From contig PKUJ01000010.1 of assembly GCA_002869565.1 (NCBI GenBank), positions 118,882 to 182,881 on the forward strand: a stretch of 64,000 bases of DNA. Direction: 5' to 3'. The notes below the pieces were generated by a model. It saw only the letters and a list, made by a program, of their open reading frames with translations, made no database searches and was not told the origin of the DNA. Source of the stretch: Arcobacter sp. Its GTDB lineage: Bacteria > Campylobacterota > Campylobacteria > Campylobacterales > Arcobacteraceae. Both the position numbers and the translations under genes were made by a program. Positions 20,301-27,961 of this stretch are shown one piece after another. How positions within the stretch are numbered: the stretch's first letter is position 1; each line of letters begins with the position of its first letter.

Positions 20301-20553
20301 TAAAATTTCCCTTATTATCATCTGTAGTAGTACTTATCTTATCTGTACTACTTCTTTCACCATTATTGAGTTTATATGCGGTTACTAATGAACCTTGAAT
20401 AAAAGGTCCTTTTTGAACACTTCCACTAATACCTGAAGAAATTGAAGGGTTTGAAGAACTTGAAGTAATTATAGCACTAGAATCTCCACCTCCACATCCA
20501 ATAAATAGTATTGTAAAAAATAATATTGCAATTATTTTTTTTATATTTTTCAT
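14302..20553 (-). CDS. Giant multi-domain surface lipoprotein with Ig-like repeats and DUF1566 domains
   Basis: Predicted outer-surface lipoprotein of 2083 residues. A lipoprotein signal ends in lipobox LFIGC (Cys20) followed by GGGDSS. Next come an SGSVQKGPFIQGS carboxypeptidase-regulatory-like domain (about 44-120), a helical segment (130-260), and five roughly 100-residue beta repeats ending in TKSDP-like hinges (about 280-785). Three cadherin/He_PIG-type Ig domains follow (about 788-1064) with NKPAWMSFDTATGKLSGTP-type signatures. Another Ig-like stretch spans 1181-1290, a sixth beta repeat 1290-1380 and a further PIG domain 1381-1474. Near the C-terminus are two DUF1566/Lcl domains (about 1715-1855 and 1865-1975, with TGLQWQ and WRLPSIDEL or WRVPNVNEL). 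It is downstream of a two-component system. Adhesion or carbohydrate binding is likely. Confidence 0.85.
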   Translation of the reverse strand: MKNIKKIIAILFFTILFIGCGGGDSSAIITSSSSNPSISSGISGSVQKGPFIQGSLVTAYKLNNGERSSTDKISTTTDDNKGNFSLTVTWDGATEYVVSGDYLDENTGNHLSGGLLSAIVNSEANITQKININIFTHIAASQIKEMLKNNRTIEEAKQESKDKLKEMFSLELDGDTQLEDLDLTDGMGAHKSDNTQLLKVSAAILSLNNPDTALEKLTKFINIDGGINEDVLNVYNNVLEKSDEVNLDDVHNILKSKIGVSNAPNGNTREGNLPFNHGLSFDTKMDVDINKGLVSNYIIINNLNGNAKLNIQNGFYSLNDADYVNVDTTVKNGDRIRVKHYSSSNYSSETNTILNIGLSKVLFKSITKSDPRVTDITPNKFLFPIKINIQPGVIVSSDEIVVSGLSDGISTSIGISSGASYQINNGTWKNNAYGDVLSPSSVINGDIIKVSNTSSNNNGGKSVATLTIGGVEGKFIVFSKEKDTRPDLFFPETIYEANVNTVYETPYFQTSGYEGGLDIEVTNGEVQLEGESTWLSRIPQVPIGYKVKFRQTSSSSYGTTNKTVIKFGKSIIYFETITKSDPAINSAVPNKIKFKTVFDANIDSFVESEERVITGMNGSATYAYVSEGDFISLNGGAWTDEPVNIGQGSKIRLRIKTGLGYNNENYASVYYGPEKKLFGTFLSYTLKKDSQIDDVDFLNKKDVKINTYYESDIVTITGINYAARAYIINGEFKINNGEWKTSNNGLFLHNNDTLQLRHKSAQEANQSVHTIVSFDTVHYEFITTTSNVPQLLNSIPKTIDQNSNYNFIPNVRDSHNLIFSLISKPSWMNINSSSGEISGIPTQSDIGQTDTISLVIKSSSGLEKSIDFKVTVNDVNDAPILSDTWSVESVDENRNYSRSATATDIERGVLTWSISNNPSWLSINSQTGKLTGVPRQADVGIKEDIKVTVTEEGGLSSSFTFKITVIDKNSDAQLLVISDKTVNENEELIVQAQARDLDGDILTFGIENKPAWMSFDTATGKLSGTPTELNIGVYANITISVTDGHGSTRFESFKITVLDVNEAPTITSSDFTKEFILDDTNSTLDNYTFVFNIDDSDNSLSSSNVTYRGVITETRVGYARTADFSNTTVECIRGRCVANISFAFQDIDDFHPSLKTRHIFTVSDGDKTASNYIDIWYAPTKPILSGETSHTIEPKDKTSYESFSFIPTNSGNKARTWSIKNKPAGFDFNTTTGELKYEPLAKGLLLNDTLFKGIEITASNDRGVSNKLILSILVKGKPSVSKFEFNDKIGVEIQQWFDSSITVDWLEDNQEVSISSSGYVGQSIYSGFKVNGQSGITTVKNGDIVTVWHKSSNEYNTTSNTIITIGEDSDTFSTTTKESVNTKLPLIVGAPNTSANVDELYTYTPQLSTDYTKFATATKPFTIENKPSWATFNSTTGTLSGTPSEIGIHNQVRITAFGDNGLDDITFNITVSKDAPYISGYGHSLENADLSFTFTDNPIWRNNITEVSMYGCYDQSNLVVLNPNDYTFREGSLKLHSSTSTNVMLHVPFMGGAGLIVKSTDYPDSEAFIDMIEDGQYGVKAIISQENTKIKITLTNELKFTDNTLDISNFSIAQGPLGTFIKSVEYLDSENALLTLAHSGIKTDEVLNIKIAISPEELNICQSIESNSITISQLEEVSKNILKTGVTNTLINEDDAFYKKGQNRSYAYTDNIDYHKVNTNIVLDNTTGLQWQNNKLVTSDDYSSFPGEKNWNKANQYCENLSLDTYEDWRLPSIDELLTLVDYSKQDNMLDDMFNHLGSVVGYPEYYYYWSSTSYSTDSAFAWNIDLKTGEHHYHGKNSNDNVRCVRGETLNPSQYARSIDGVVKDFSTNLSWQDNEIYNSISIDDAITYCQNLTLGNNSNWRVPNVNELKSILNHNLSPLNISDVFQNTSTALYYSSTHNTIDNTKYWLVGFANDGTKGDRSQSNYKTRCVSGDNIAASPSVKLTILDGSDTDADNNHIKLGVELIGTTFSDENVLTIQLNRAPDKDISAMQGFVYVDETHVYIIENMENISEDITVSFTVHNTEIDYSENITSNSIVIKKP

Positions 20554-20642
20554 CTATTTTCCTTTAAAATAATAATATATTTATTCTAAGTAAATAGCGT
20601 TGCAAAAATGTTGCAAAAATATGTAAAAATTTAAAGATTATG

Positions 20643-21338
20643 TTAATTAATAGAATTAATATTTATTCGGTAGCCTGTAGAAGGAATTGTTTCAATAAAC
20701 TTGTATTTCATTTTTGAGCGAAGCCTACTAACTAGTGCTCTTCTAGTACTTTCATTAGGTGCTTTATCTGGCCATATTTCATTTTCAATTTCATAAACTG
20801 AAACAATAGAATTTTTTGATTTTATAAGAAGTACTAATAATTGTAATTCTCTTTTAGTAAGATGTAAATATTCTCCTTCATAAATTAATTGTAAGTCTTG
20901 AGTATCGAAACTAAACTCATCATCTAGTACTAAATCGCCTTTTTTTGTATTAATATTTTCTTTATTCCTTTCATAATTAAATAATGCCATTTTAAGTGAA
21001 GCATACAACTCTTTTTTATTAAAAGGTTTTATTAAATATGCACTTGGGTTTGTTTTAATAGCTCGTTCAACTGTTTCTTCATCACAAAAAGCAGTTATAT
21101 AAATTATTGAGGTATTTATTTCATTCAATATTTTTGAGGAAACATCTATTCCATCCATTTCACCTTTTATCCTAATATCCATCAAAATAATAAGTGGCTT
21201 ATTATTTATAGCTAAGAAATAAGCATCTTTAGCATTAGTTGCAGTCCCCACAACTTCCAAACCCAAAGATTCTATGTAACTTTCAAGTTCCATTGAAACT
21301 ACAATTTCATCTTCCACTATTAATACTGAAGCTTTCAT
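20643..21338 (-). CDS. Response regulator, receiver plus winged-helix DNA-binding domain
   Basis: Transcription factor of 231 residues. The receiver domain (about 1-120) has the acidic pair in VEDE, the phospho-acceptor Asp in LMDIRIKG and the Lys in LIKPFNKKEL. The C-terminal domain (about 145-230) is OmpR/PhoB-type: LTKRELQLLVLLIKSKN, then a recognition helix segment RRALVSRLRSKM and a terminal wing. Its first codons overlap the end of the 7TM kinase gene by 4 bases, so this kinase is its probable partner. The surface lipoprotein gene starts 89 bases downstream and may be a target. Confidence 0.92.
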   Translation of the reverse strand: MKASVLIVEDEIVVSMELESYIESLGLEVVGTATNAKDAYFLAINNKPLIILMDIRIKGEMDGIDVSSKILNEINTSIIYITAFCDEETVERAIKTNPSAYLIKPFNKKELYASLKMALFNYERNKENINTKKGDLVLDDEFSFDTQDLQLIYEGEYLHLTKRELQLLVLLIKSKNSIVSVYEIENEIWPDKAPNESTRRALVSRLRSKMKYKFIETIPSTGYRININSIN

Positions 21339-23110
21339 ATTTTGAACCTTATTTTATATTCACATTTATTTAGTGTATTAATTTTAATTTCACCAGAAAG
21401 TTGCTCTTTAACCAAATTTTTAACTAAAGTTAATCCTAAAGATTTTGTTGATATTTTTTCAATTTTATATCCAAGACCATTATCCATTACTTCAAGTTCT
21501 AAATAATCATCATTTTTAAATAAATATACATTTATTTTATTACAGTTTTTTGCATATTTAATTGTATTTGAGACTAATTCATTTATTATCATACCAACAT
21601 AAACTGCTTCTCTTAAAGGCATTTCTACATCTGATTCAATATTTATTTCAATTTCTTCATTATCGAAAGAATTACTTATGTCTTCACACATACTATAAAT
21701 ATATTCATACATATCAATTTTTTCAATATTATCATTCAAATATAAAAGTTCATGAGTTTTAGAAATAGATCTAATTCTATTTTCAAGTTTTAAAAACTGT
21801 TCACTCATTATTTCATCATCAATTTTCCCGCCTTGAAGACTAATTATTGAAAGCATAATTTGTAAATTATTTTTTACTCTATGATGAAGTTCTCTATAGA
21901 GATTATCTAACATCTTTGTTCTATCTTTAACCTTCTTTTCAATCACAATATTTCTTTGTTGTAATTCTTCCATCAACTTAGAATCAGAGATATCTTTTTC
22001 TTTTTGCAAAATATTTAATTTATCAACAAAAGCTAAAAGTAAAAATAGTGCCTCAAAAGTCGTACATAATAAAACTAAACTAGGGAAATTATACATTACA
22101 GAAAAAATACCTAAAGCATCAATAATTGATAAAAAAAATCCAATTAATAAAAAGCTCCAACCAATGATAAAAAATCTCGCTTGTTTATGTCCTCTTCTAT
22201 ATACAAAAATTGCAGTATAATAATTAAATATAATGAAAACTAAGCCAGTCAAAATAGTAAATTCAGGATAATAGAACCAAGGTGTTGATAAAAAAAGAAT
22301 CTGAAGAATCACTAGTATAATTAAAACTTTGTAAAATCTATCTATATTTTTATAAATATTTGTTTTTAAAAAACTTCTTGCAAAAAGAATACCCGTAATA
22401 ATTAAAAGACCTACTTTTGGTACTACAAGTAGGTTATCAAAATAGGTGAAACTATTAGGCATATATAAAGGTAAAAAACCCACATAAGTTAACTGTTGAA
22501 ATACTAAAGCCATAATATATAATATATAAAAGAGATAACTTCTATCTTTAGTATAAATATGTAAAGCAAGTGCATAAATTAAAAAAGCAAGAATCATACC
22601 TAAATAAAATATAATTTCACTCTGTTTACCTTTATCATTTCTATAAAAATTTTCTTTATCTGTTATATTAATAGTAAATTGCAAAGCAGTAGTTCTATTT
22701 TGAATTTTTAAATAATAAATTTGTTTTGAATTTGCTTTAATTTTAATATTAAAAAAGGGATTAATTGTTTTTCTTGTTTCTTTTATATCTAACATTCCAC
22801 TTTTATCAATTAAAGAATTTTGATCATAAAATGTAATATTTTCTAATAAAGGATTATCAAGTTCAATTATTTTATTTTGTAATAAATTTGACTTATTTGA
22901 AAGTTCAACTTTAAGCCAAATTATAATTTCATTGTTAAAACCAAAATTGACATGATTAGAAGAAATTTTCTCAAATGATTTATTTATCACATCTTCATAT
23001 GTTAAGTTGTTTTTGTCAGTATAAATTGATATTTTTTCAATATTTATAGAATCTTGAGAAAAGCAAAATGTTCCAAGAATCAAAAAAAATAAAAAAAATA
23101 TACTTCTCAT
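21335..23110 (-). CDS. 7TMR-DISM sensor histidine kinase (HisKA_2 type)
   Basis: Membrane sensor kinase of 591 residues. A signal peptide (about 1-18) leads into a periplasmic DISMED2-like beta domain (20-160), then seven hydrophobic helices (about 165-350), a coiled coil (355-400), and a HisKA_2 dimerisation domain with the phospho-accepting His in YRELHHRVKNNLQ (about 408). An HATPase domain has an N box in LVSNTIKYAKNC and a G box DNGLGY. The extracellular part usually binds carbohydrate-like ligands in this family. It lies 10 bases after the receiver-kinase gene and overlaps the response regulator. Confidence 0.9.
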   Translation of the reverse strand: MRSIFFLFFLILGTFCFSQDSINIEKISIYTDKNNLTYEDVINKSFEKISSNHVNFGFNNEIIIWLKVELSNKSNLLQNKIIELDNPLLENITFYDQNSLIDKSGMLDIKETRKTINPFFNIKIKANSKQIYYLKIQNRTTALQFTINITDKENFYRNDKGKQSEIIFYLGMILAFLIYALALHIYTKDRSYLFYILYIMALVFQQLTYVGFLPLYMPNSFTYFDNLLVVPKVGLLIITGILFARSFLKTNIYKNIDRFYKVLIILVILQILFLSTPWFYYPEFTILTGLVFIIFNYYTAIFVYRRGHKQARFFIIGWSFLLIGFFLSIIDALGIFSVMYNFPSLVLLCTTFEALFLLLAFVDKLNILQKEKDISDSKLMEELQQRNIVIEKKVKDRTKMLDNLYRELHHRVKNNLQIMLSIISLQGGKIDDEIMSEQFLKLENRIRSISKTHELLYLNDNIEKIDMYEYIYSMCEDISNSFDNEEIEINIESDVEMPLREAVYVGMIINELVSNTIKYAKNCNKINVYLFKNDDYLELEVMDNGLGYKIEKISTKSLGLTLVKNLVKEQLSGEIKINTLNKCEYKIRFKI

Positions 23111-23120
23111 TATATTTCTT

Positions 23121-24332
23121 TTAATACAGTATCACTTCAGCTGTACAACCTTTGTCATTATTAAAAATATTTAATTTTCCATTTAAATGCTCTTCCATAA
23201 GTAATTTAGACATATATAAACCTAAACCAGTATCATTAAGTTCTTCTTTTGTACTAAAATATGGAATAAATATTTTATCTTTTATTTCTTCAGACAAGCC
23301 ACCTGCTGAATCTTCTATTCTGATTACTATTTGATTATCTTTTTCTTCAGATTTAATTTTTATAAGTCTAGGTAGGTTTTCATTTGTTAAATATGCATCA
23401 ATAGAATTCTCAATTAAATGTACTATTATTTGTTCAAGTTCACTTTTATAGGTATTTAATTTTAAGTCTGTATTTATATCACTAATAATTTCAATATTAT
23501 GATTTTCAACTCTTTTTTTAACTAAATCCAATATCTTTTCAAATAAGGTACCAAGAAGAAATTCTTCTTTTTCATTGTTTGGTTTATAGTGATTAAGAAA
23601 ACTATCAATTTGATTTGATAATAATTGTGTTATTTGAACTATATCACTAATGTTATGTTCAAATTCTTCATTATCAATACAATCTAGTTCTATATCTGCA
23701 AGAAGGCTACTAGCACTTAGAGAAATGATATTTAACGGTTGTCTCCATTGATGAGCAAGAGTATTTAATATTTTTGTATTTTCAGAAATCCTATTTTGAT
23801 ATTGAATCAATTTATCTTTTTTTCTTAGTTCAGCAATATTTTCTTCTACTTTCTTTTTTAATATTTTTTCATTATCCCTAATCTTTTTTAATTCTTCAAA
23901 TGAACGAAGAGATGAAATAATTGAAGATTTTAATTTAATTGCAGTTAATTCCGTTTTCTCTTTATAATCATTTACATCATAATCGATAATAACTTTTTCT
24001 TCGGGTGTAGTACCAGGCTCTCCCGTACGTAATATTATTCTTACTAAGTGATTTTTCAATTCTTCTCTAATATATTTTACTAAAAAAAGTCCAGCATCAT
24101 TTCTTTCCATAACAATGTCAAGCAAAATTAATGAAAATTCTACATCTGAAGCAAGAATTTTTTTTGTATCATCTATATTATATGCGTCATAAAATTTGAT
24201 TTTTTTGTCTTTATATGAAAAATTTTTTAAAACTAATTTTGTGACACTATGAACATCATCTTCATCATCAACGATTAAAACGTTCCAATAATCGGTGTCT
24301 ATATTAGCACTAGTTTTAACAGCAAATTTCAT
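23121..24332 (-). CDS. Receiver-linked histidine kinase
   Basis: Soluble 403-residue protein. An N-terminal receiver (about 15-140; DDEDD, LLDIVME, KEKTELT) is fused by a coiled coil (150-190) to a kinase core. The core has the NTLAHQWRQPLN H-box common in Campylobacterota kinases and an HATPase domain with HLIENSIDAYL, DSAGGL and TGLGLYMSK. No transmembrane helix. The receiver is clearly paralogous to that of the HD-GYP protein at 41282-42814, including ILRTGEPGTTPE compared with VLRTGQPGSAPE. First gene of the minus-strand two-component operon leading to the giant lipoprotein. Confidence 0.9.
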   Translation of the reverse strand: MKFAVKTSANIDTDYWNVLIVDDEDDVHSVTKLVLKNFSYKDKKIKFYDAYNIDDTKKILASDVEFSLILLDIVMERNDAGLFLVKYIREELKNHLVRIILRTGEPGTTPEEKVIIDYDVNDYKEKTELTAIKLKSSIISSLRSFEELKKIRDNEKILKKKVEENIAELRKKDKLIQYQNRISENTKILNTLAHQWRQPLNIISLSASSLLADIELDCIDNEEFEHNISDIVQITQLLSNQIDSFLNHYKPNNEKEEFLLGTLFEKILDLVKKRVENHNIEIISDINTDLKLNTYKSELEQIIVHLIENSIDAYLTNENLPRLIKIKSEEKDNQIVIRIEDSAGGLSEEIKDKIFIPYFSTKEELNDTGLGLYMSKLLMEEHLNGKLNIFNNDKGCTAEVILY

Positions 24333-24399
24333 ATTATACCTACTTTAGTTATATTCAAAATACTTATACTTAGGTATCTATTATATCATAAAGACATAT

Positions 24400-24431
24400 A
24401 AGAATCTAATTTAATCAAAAGTTAGATTCTT
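24400..24431 (-). terminator. Possible terminator of the liv operon
   Basis: AAGAATCTAA and TTAGATTCTT form a 10-bp stem with a 12-base loop, 17 bases after the livF stop. No clear T-run follows on the minus strand, so termination is uncertain. Confidence 0.4.
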
Positions 24432-24447
24432 AAAATAATAATTTAGT

Positions 24448-25143
24448 CTATGCTCCTAAATATTTTTTTCTAATTTCATCTGAATTTATAAGATTAGAAG
24501 CGTTATCAGATAAAGCAACTTCACCATTTTCTAAAACATAAGCATAATCAGAAATTTCTAAAGCAGCAAAAGCATTTTGTTCTACAAGAAGAATTGTAAT
24601 TCCATCTTCTCTTAACTTTGTAATAATTTCAAATAACTCCCCCACAATTTTTGGTGCAAGACCTAAAGAAGGCTCATCCAACATAAGAAGTTTAGGGTTT
24701 GACATCAAAGCTCTTGCAATAGCTAACATTTGTTGTTCTCCACCACTCATTGTTCCGCCAAGTTGTCCTTTTTTTGCAATAAGTCTTGGAAAAAGTTTAA
24801 ACATTCTTTCTTGATACTCTTCATACAAATCGTCATTATTAAAAGCACCCATTCTAAGATTTTCTTCAATTGTTAAGTTTTGAAAAACTCTTCTTCCTTC
24901 TGGAACTAAAGAGATACCTTCTCTAATAATTTTATGAGTTTTATGCTCAGAAATATCTAAGTCATTAAAAGTAATTACACCTTGTTTTTTAACATCATTT
25001 ACAATTGATTGTAGTGTTGAAGTTTTACCTGCTCCATTTGATCCAATAAGCGAAACAATTTGTCCAGCTTTAACTTCAAAATCAATTCCCTTTACAGCTT
25101 TTATTAAACCATAAAATACTTCTAAATTTTTAACTTTAAGCAT
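24448..25143 (-). CDS. livF: Branched-chain amino-acid ABC transporter ATPase LivF
   Basis: One of two ATPases driving the LivHM permease. It has Walker A GSNGAGKTS, signature MSGGEQQML, Walker B LLMLDEPSLGLAP and the switch His-like position in LLVEQNA, the Gln variant usual for LivF. The ORF is open five codons further (from 25158), but GGAG lies 9 bases before the ATG at 25143 and the protein family starts with MLKVKNLEV, so 25143 is preferred. This start overlaps livG by 8 bases. Length 231 is typical. Confidence 0.93.
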   Translation of the reverse strand: MLKVKNLEVFYGLIKAVKGIDFEVKAGQIVSLIGSNGAGKTSTLQSIVNDVKKQGVITFNDLDISEHKTHKIIREGISLVPEGRRVFQNLTIEENLRMGAFNNDDLYEEYQERMFKLFPRLIAKKGQLGGTMSGGEQQMLAIARALMSNPKLLMLDEPSLGLAPKIVGELFEIITKLREDGITILLVEQNAFAALEISDYAYVLENGEVALSDNASNLINSDEIRKKYLGA

Positions 25144-25903
25144 GTTTAAAATCTCCAAGGTAAGCTTTTATAACTTCTTCATCTTTAATTGCATCTTTAA
25201 TATCACCTTCAAAGATTGTTTTTCCATAATCAAGCACCATAACCCTATCACAAAGCCTATTCACAAACTTCATATCATGTTCAATTAATAAAATTGTTAC
25301 ATCAAATTCATCTCTAATTTTAAAAAATAGTTCAGCTAATTCGTGAGTTTCATTTGGATTCATACCTGCTGCTGGTTCGTCTAAAAGTAGAAGTTGAGGA
25401 TTCGCTGCAAGGGCACGTGCTATTTCTACTTTTCTTTGCTGTCCATAAGAGAGTGAGGTTGCTAATTCATCAGCATATTCTGCAATTCCAAGTACTTCCA
25501 TAATCTCTAAAGCTCTTTTTTTAACTCGACTTTCTTCTTTAAAAAATCTTGGTAATCTAAGAATTGCTTCAAAATAAGTATATGTAGCTTGATAATCAAA
25601 CCCAATTAAAACATTTTCCATTACCGTCATGGACGTAAAAAGTCTAATATTTTGAAAAGTTCTTGCTATTCCTCTATGTACAATTTTATGTGGTTTGAGA
25701 CCATTTATTTTTTGACCATGAAATTTTATATCGCCTTCTGTTGGTTCATAATTTCCTGTAATAATATTAAACATAGTTGTTTTACCAGCACCATTTGGAC
25801 CAATTAAACCATAAATTTCTTTTGAATCTACATGAAATGAAGTATCTTTAATAGCAGTTACTCCACCAAATTTTTTTGTTATGTTGCAAACTTCTAAAAT
25901 CAT
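25136..25903 (-). CDS. livG: Branched-chain amino-acid ABC transporter ATPase LivG
   Basis: ATPase partner of LivF, 255 residues. Walker A GPNGAGKTTMFN, the LivG-specific IARTFQNIRLF Q-loop region, signature LSYGQQRKVEIARAL, Walker B LLLLDEPAAGMNP and switch HD in LLIEHDMKF are all present. The start overlaps the livM stop by 4 bases. Acts at the cytoplasmic face of the inner membrane. Confidence 0.95.
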   Translation of the reverse strand: MILEVCNITKKFGGVTAIKDTSFHVDSKEIYGLIGPNGAGKTTMFNIITGNYEPTEGDIKFHGQKINGLKPHKIVHRGIARTFQNIRLFTSMTVMENVLIGFDYQATYTYFEAILRLPRFFKEESRVKKRALEIMEVLGIAEYADELATSLSYGQQRKVEIARALAANPQLLLLDEPAAGMNPNETHELAELFFKIRDEFDVTILLIEHDMKFVNRLCDRVMVLDYGKTIFEGDIKDAIKDEEVIKAYLGDFKHA

Positions 25904-26943
25904 TTGTTTGCCTTTTTCTTTTTAAATAAATCTTTTAACTCTTTTTTGCCCATTAAACCTTCTCTTGCAAATAACATTACAATAATAAGAATAAGTGAGA
26001 ACACAACCATTCTCATACCAGGAAGTCCATCTGTTTCTATTCCCATAAAATTCATTGGTTCATCTAAGAATCTCATCCACTCTAATCCAGCCATTACAAC
26101 AATAGTTCCTAAAATTGCTCCTGTAGTACTTCCAAGTCCACCTAAAACAATAATTATTAAAAGTTGGAATGTTAAGAAGAATGTAAATAAATCAGGAGAA
26201 ATAGACGTAAGTAAAGCAGCTAATAATCCACCACCAATACCTTCAAAAAAAGCTGAAGTTGAAAATGCTAAAGTTTTTATTTTAAAAGTATCAATACCCA
26301 TTGCAGTTGCAGCATCTTCATCATCTCGAACTGCCTTCATTGCTCTTCCATATTTTGAATAAATAATATTTAAAATGGCAGTCACAGTGAATATTGCAGC
26401 TCCCATAGTCCAATATAAATAGTTTGGGTAATCTGGAATATCATTTATACCTAAAGAACCATTTGTAATTTCAGGAGAGTTAATAGCTAAAATTCTAATA
26501 ATAAACCCAAAACCAAGTGTTACAATAGCAAGATAATCACCTCGAACTCTAAATACAGGAAAAGATAAAGATAAAGCTAGTAAAGAAGATAATATACCTG
26601 CAAGTAACAGTGCCCAAATAAAGTTAGCTTGCATACCAAGAATCCAAGGAGATGGATCTTCAATATCATATTGATAAATCATACCTTCAGCATCAACTGT
26701 TAAAATAGCAACAACATAAGCACCAATAGCAACAAAGCCATTTGGCTCAAGTGAAAACTGACCAGTTACACCATTAATTAAATTGTATGAAACAGCTAAA
26801 ATAATAAATATTGCAACATTATTAATAATTCTGACTGTATATTCATCAAAACTATTTTGAGCAAACCAAGTAAACCATATTGCTGTTATAATAATTGATA
26901 GATTAATTAACCTTTGTTTAGTAAAAATTGCATCGTTCATCAT
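25900..26943 (-). CDS. livM: Branched-chain amino-acid ABC transporter permease LivM
   Basis: Inner-membrane permease of 347 residues with about nine hydrophobic segments. Contains the LivM signatures YNLINGVTGQFSLEPNGF near the N-terminus and the EAA-like coupling loop YGRAMKAVRDDEDAATAMGI (about 205), then GLLAALLTSISPDLF and VLGGLGSTTGAILG. It sits 2 bases after livH and overlaps livG by 4 bases. Confidence 0.95.
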   Translation of the reverse strand: MMNDAIFTKQRLINLSIIITAIWFTWFAQNSFDEYTVRIINNVAIFIILAVSYNLINGVTGQFSLEPNGFVAIGAYVVAILTVDAEGMIYQYDIEDPSPWILGMQANFIWALLLAGILSSLLALSLSFPVFRVRGDYLAIVTLGFGFIIRILAINSPEITNGSLGINDIPDYPNYLYWTMGAAIFTVTAILNIIYSKYGRAMKAVRDDEDAATAMGIDTFKIKTLAFSTSAFFEGIGGGLLAALLTSISPDLFTFFLTFQLLIIIVLGGLGSTTGAILGTIVVMAGLEWMRFLDEPMNFMGIETDGLPGMRMVVFSLILIIVMLFAREGLMGKKELKDLFKKKKANK

Positions 26944-26945
26944 AA

Positions 26946-27842
26946 TTAAAACCTACTCTTTTCTAAATCTTCACCCATAATACCAGTTGGCTTTAATAAA
27001 AGAACTAATATCAAAAATATAAAAGCAAAGGCATCTTTATATCCACCCATTTCTGGGAAAAATGCAATAACAACAACTTCAGTAAATCCAATAATAAATC
27101 CACCTAAAACTGCACCTGTAACTGAACCAATGCCACCAACAACAGCAGCAGCAAATGCTTTAAGTCCAACAAGAACACCCATCATTGGTTCAACAGATGG
27201 ATAATTTATTGCCCAAAAAATACCACCAACAGCGGCAAGTCCAGAACCTAAACCAAATACAAGAGAGATAATCATATTTGCATCTACACCCATTAAATTT
27301 ACTGTTTTAATATCAAAAGATAGTGCTCTTATTGCCATTCCATATTTTGTTTTATATAAAACATATAAAATACCCAGTAGCAAAATAAGTGTTACAAGAG
27401 GTACTGCAATTGATGATGTAGAAAAAGTTACGCCAGCTACACTAAATATATTTTCCATATATTCTGGCACAGGGAAAGCTCTTGGAACTCCACCTGCAAA
27501 TAAAGTAAATGCATTTTCTAAGAAAAATGAAATACCAATTGCAGTAATAAGTAAAGAAATTTTTGGAGCTTCTCTTAGTGGTTTATACGCAATTTTATCC
27601 ATAAACATTCCAAATAAAGCAGAAAGTGTAACTGCTAAAAGAACTGTTATAGGAAAAGGCAAATCAAACACTGCCATGAAAGTATAAGCTAAAAAAGCTC
27701 CTACCATCATAATATCTCCATGTGCAAAGTTGATTAATCTTAACACCCCATATACCATAGTATAACCAATTGCAATAAGAGCATACATACTACCCAAACT
27801 GAAACCGTTTACCATTTGCTGCATAAACGTTAATATATCCAT
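26946..27842 (-). CDS. livH: Branched-chain amino-acid ABC transporter permease LivH
   Basis: Inner-membrane permease of 298 residues, about eight transmembrane segments. MQQMVNGFSLGSMYALIAIGYTMVYGVL and LINFAHGDIMMVGAF are diagnostic for LivH, as are the coupling loop YGMAIRALSFDIKTVNLMG and AVVGGIGSVTGAVLGG (quoted in parts). It is separated from the binding-protein gene by 119 bases containing a terminator hairpin, so it is probably expressed at a lower level than the binding protein. Confidence 0.95.
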   Translation of the reverse strand: MDILTFMQQMVNGFSLGSMYALIAIGYTMVYGVLRLINFAHGDIMMVGAFLAYTFMAVFDLPFPITVLLAVTLSALFGMFMDKIAYKPLREAPKISLLITAIGISFFLENAFTLFAGGVPRAFPVPEYMENIFSVAGVTFSTSSIAVPLVTLILLLGILYVLYKTKYGMAIRALSFDIKTVNLMGVDANMIISLVFGLGSGLAAVGGIFWAINYPSVEPMMGVLVGLKAFAAAVVGGIGSVTGAVLGGFIIGFTEVVVIAFFPEMGGYKDAFAFIFLILVLLLKPTGIMGEDLEKSRF

Positions 27843-27916
27843 TTAATCTCCCAAGTTTTTTAAAAGTACCCTTTTACGATAAGAAAAATAATCATTATTA
27901 AATTTCTTATCGCAAA

Positions 27917-27946
27917 AAAAAGTCTAGCAAGACTGCTAGACTTTTT
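27917..27946 (-). terminator. Terminator/attenuator between livJ and livH
   Basis: Thirteen-bp perfect stem (27917-27929 with 27934-27946, core AGTCTAGCA/TGCTAGACT) and 4-base loop AGAC, with A/T-runs on both sides. It lies 15 bases after the binding-protein stop and before the permease genes, so it likely lets abundant binding protein be made with partial readthrough into the rest of the operon. Confidence 0.85.
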
Positions 27947-27961
27947 AGTGTTTAGTATAAA

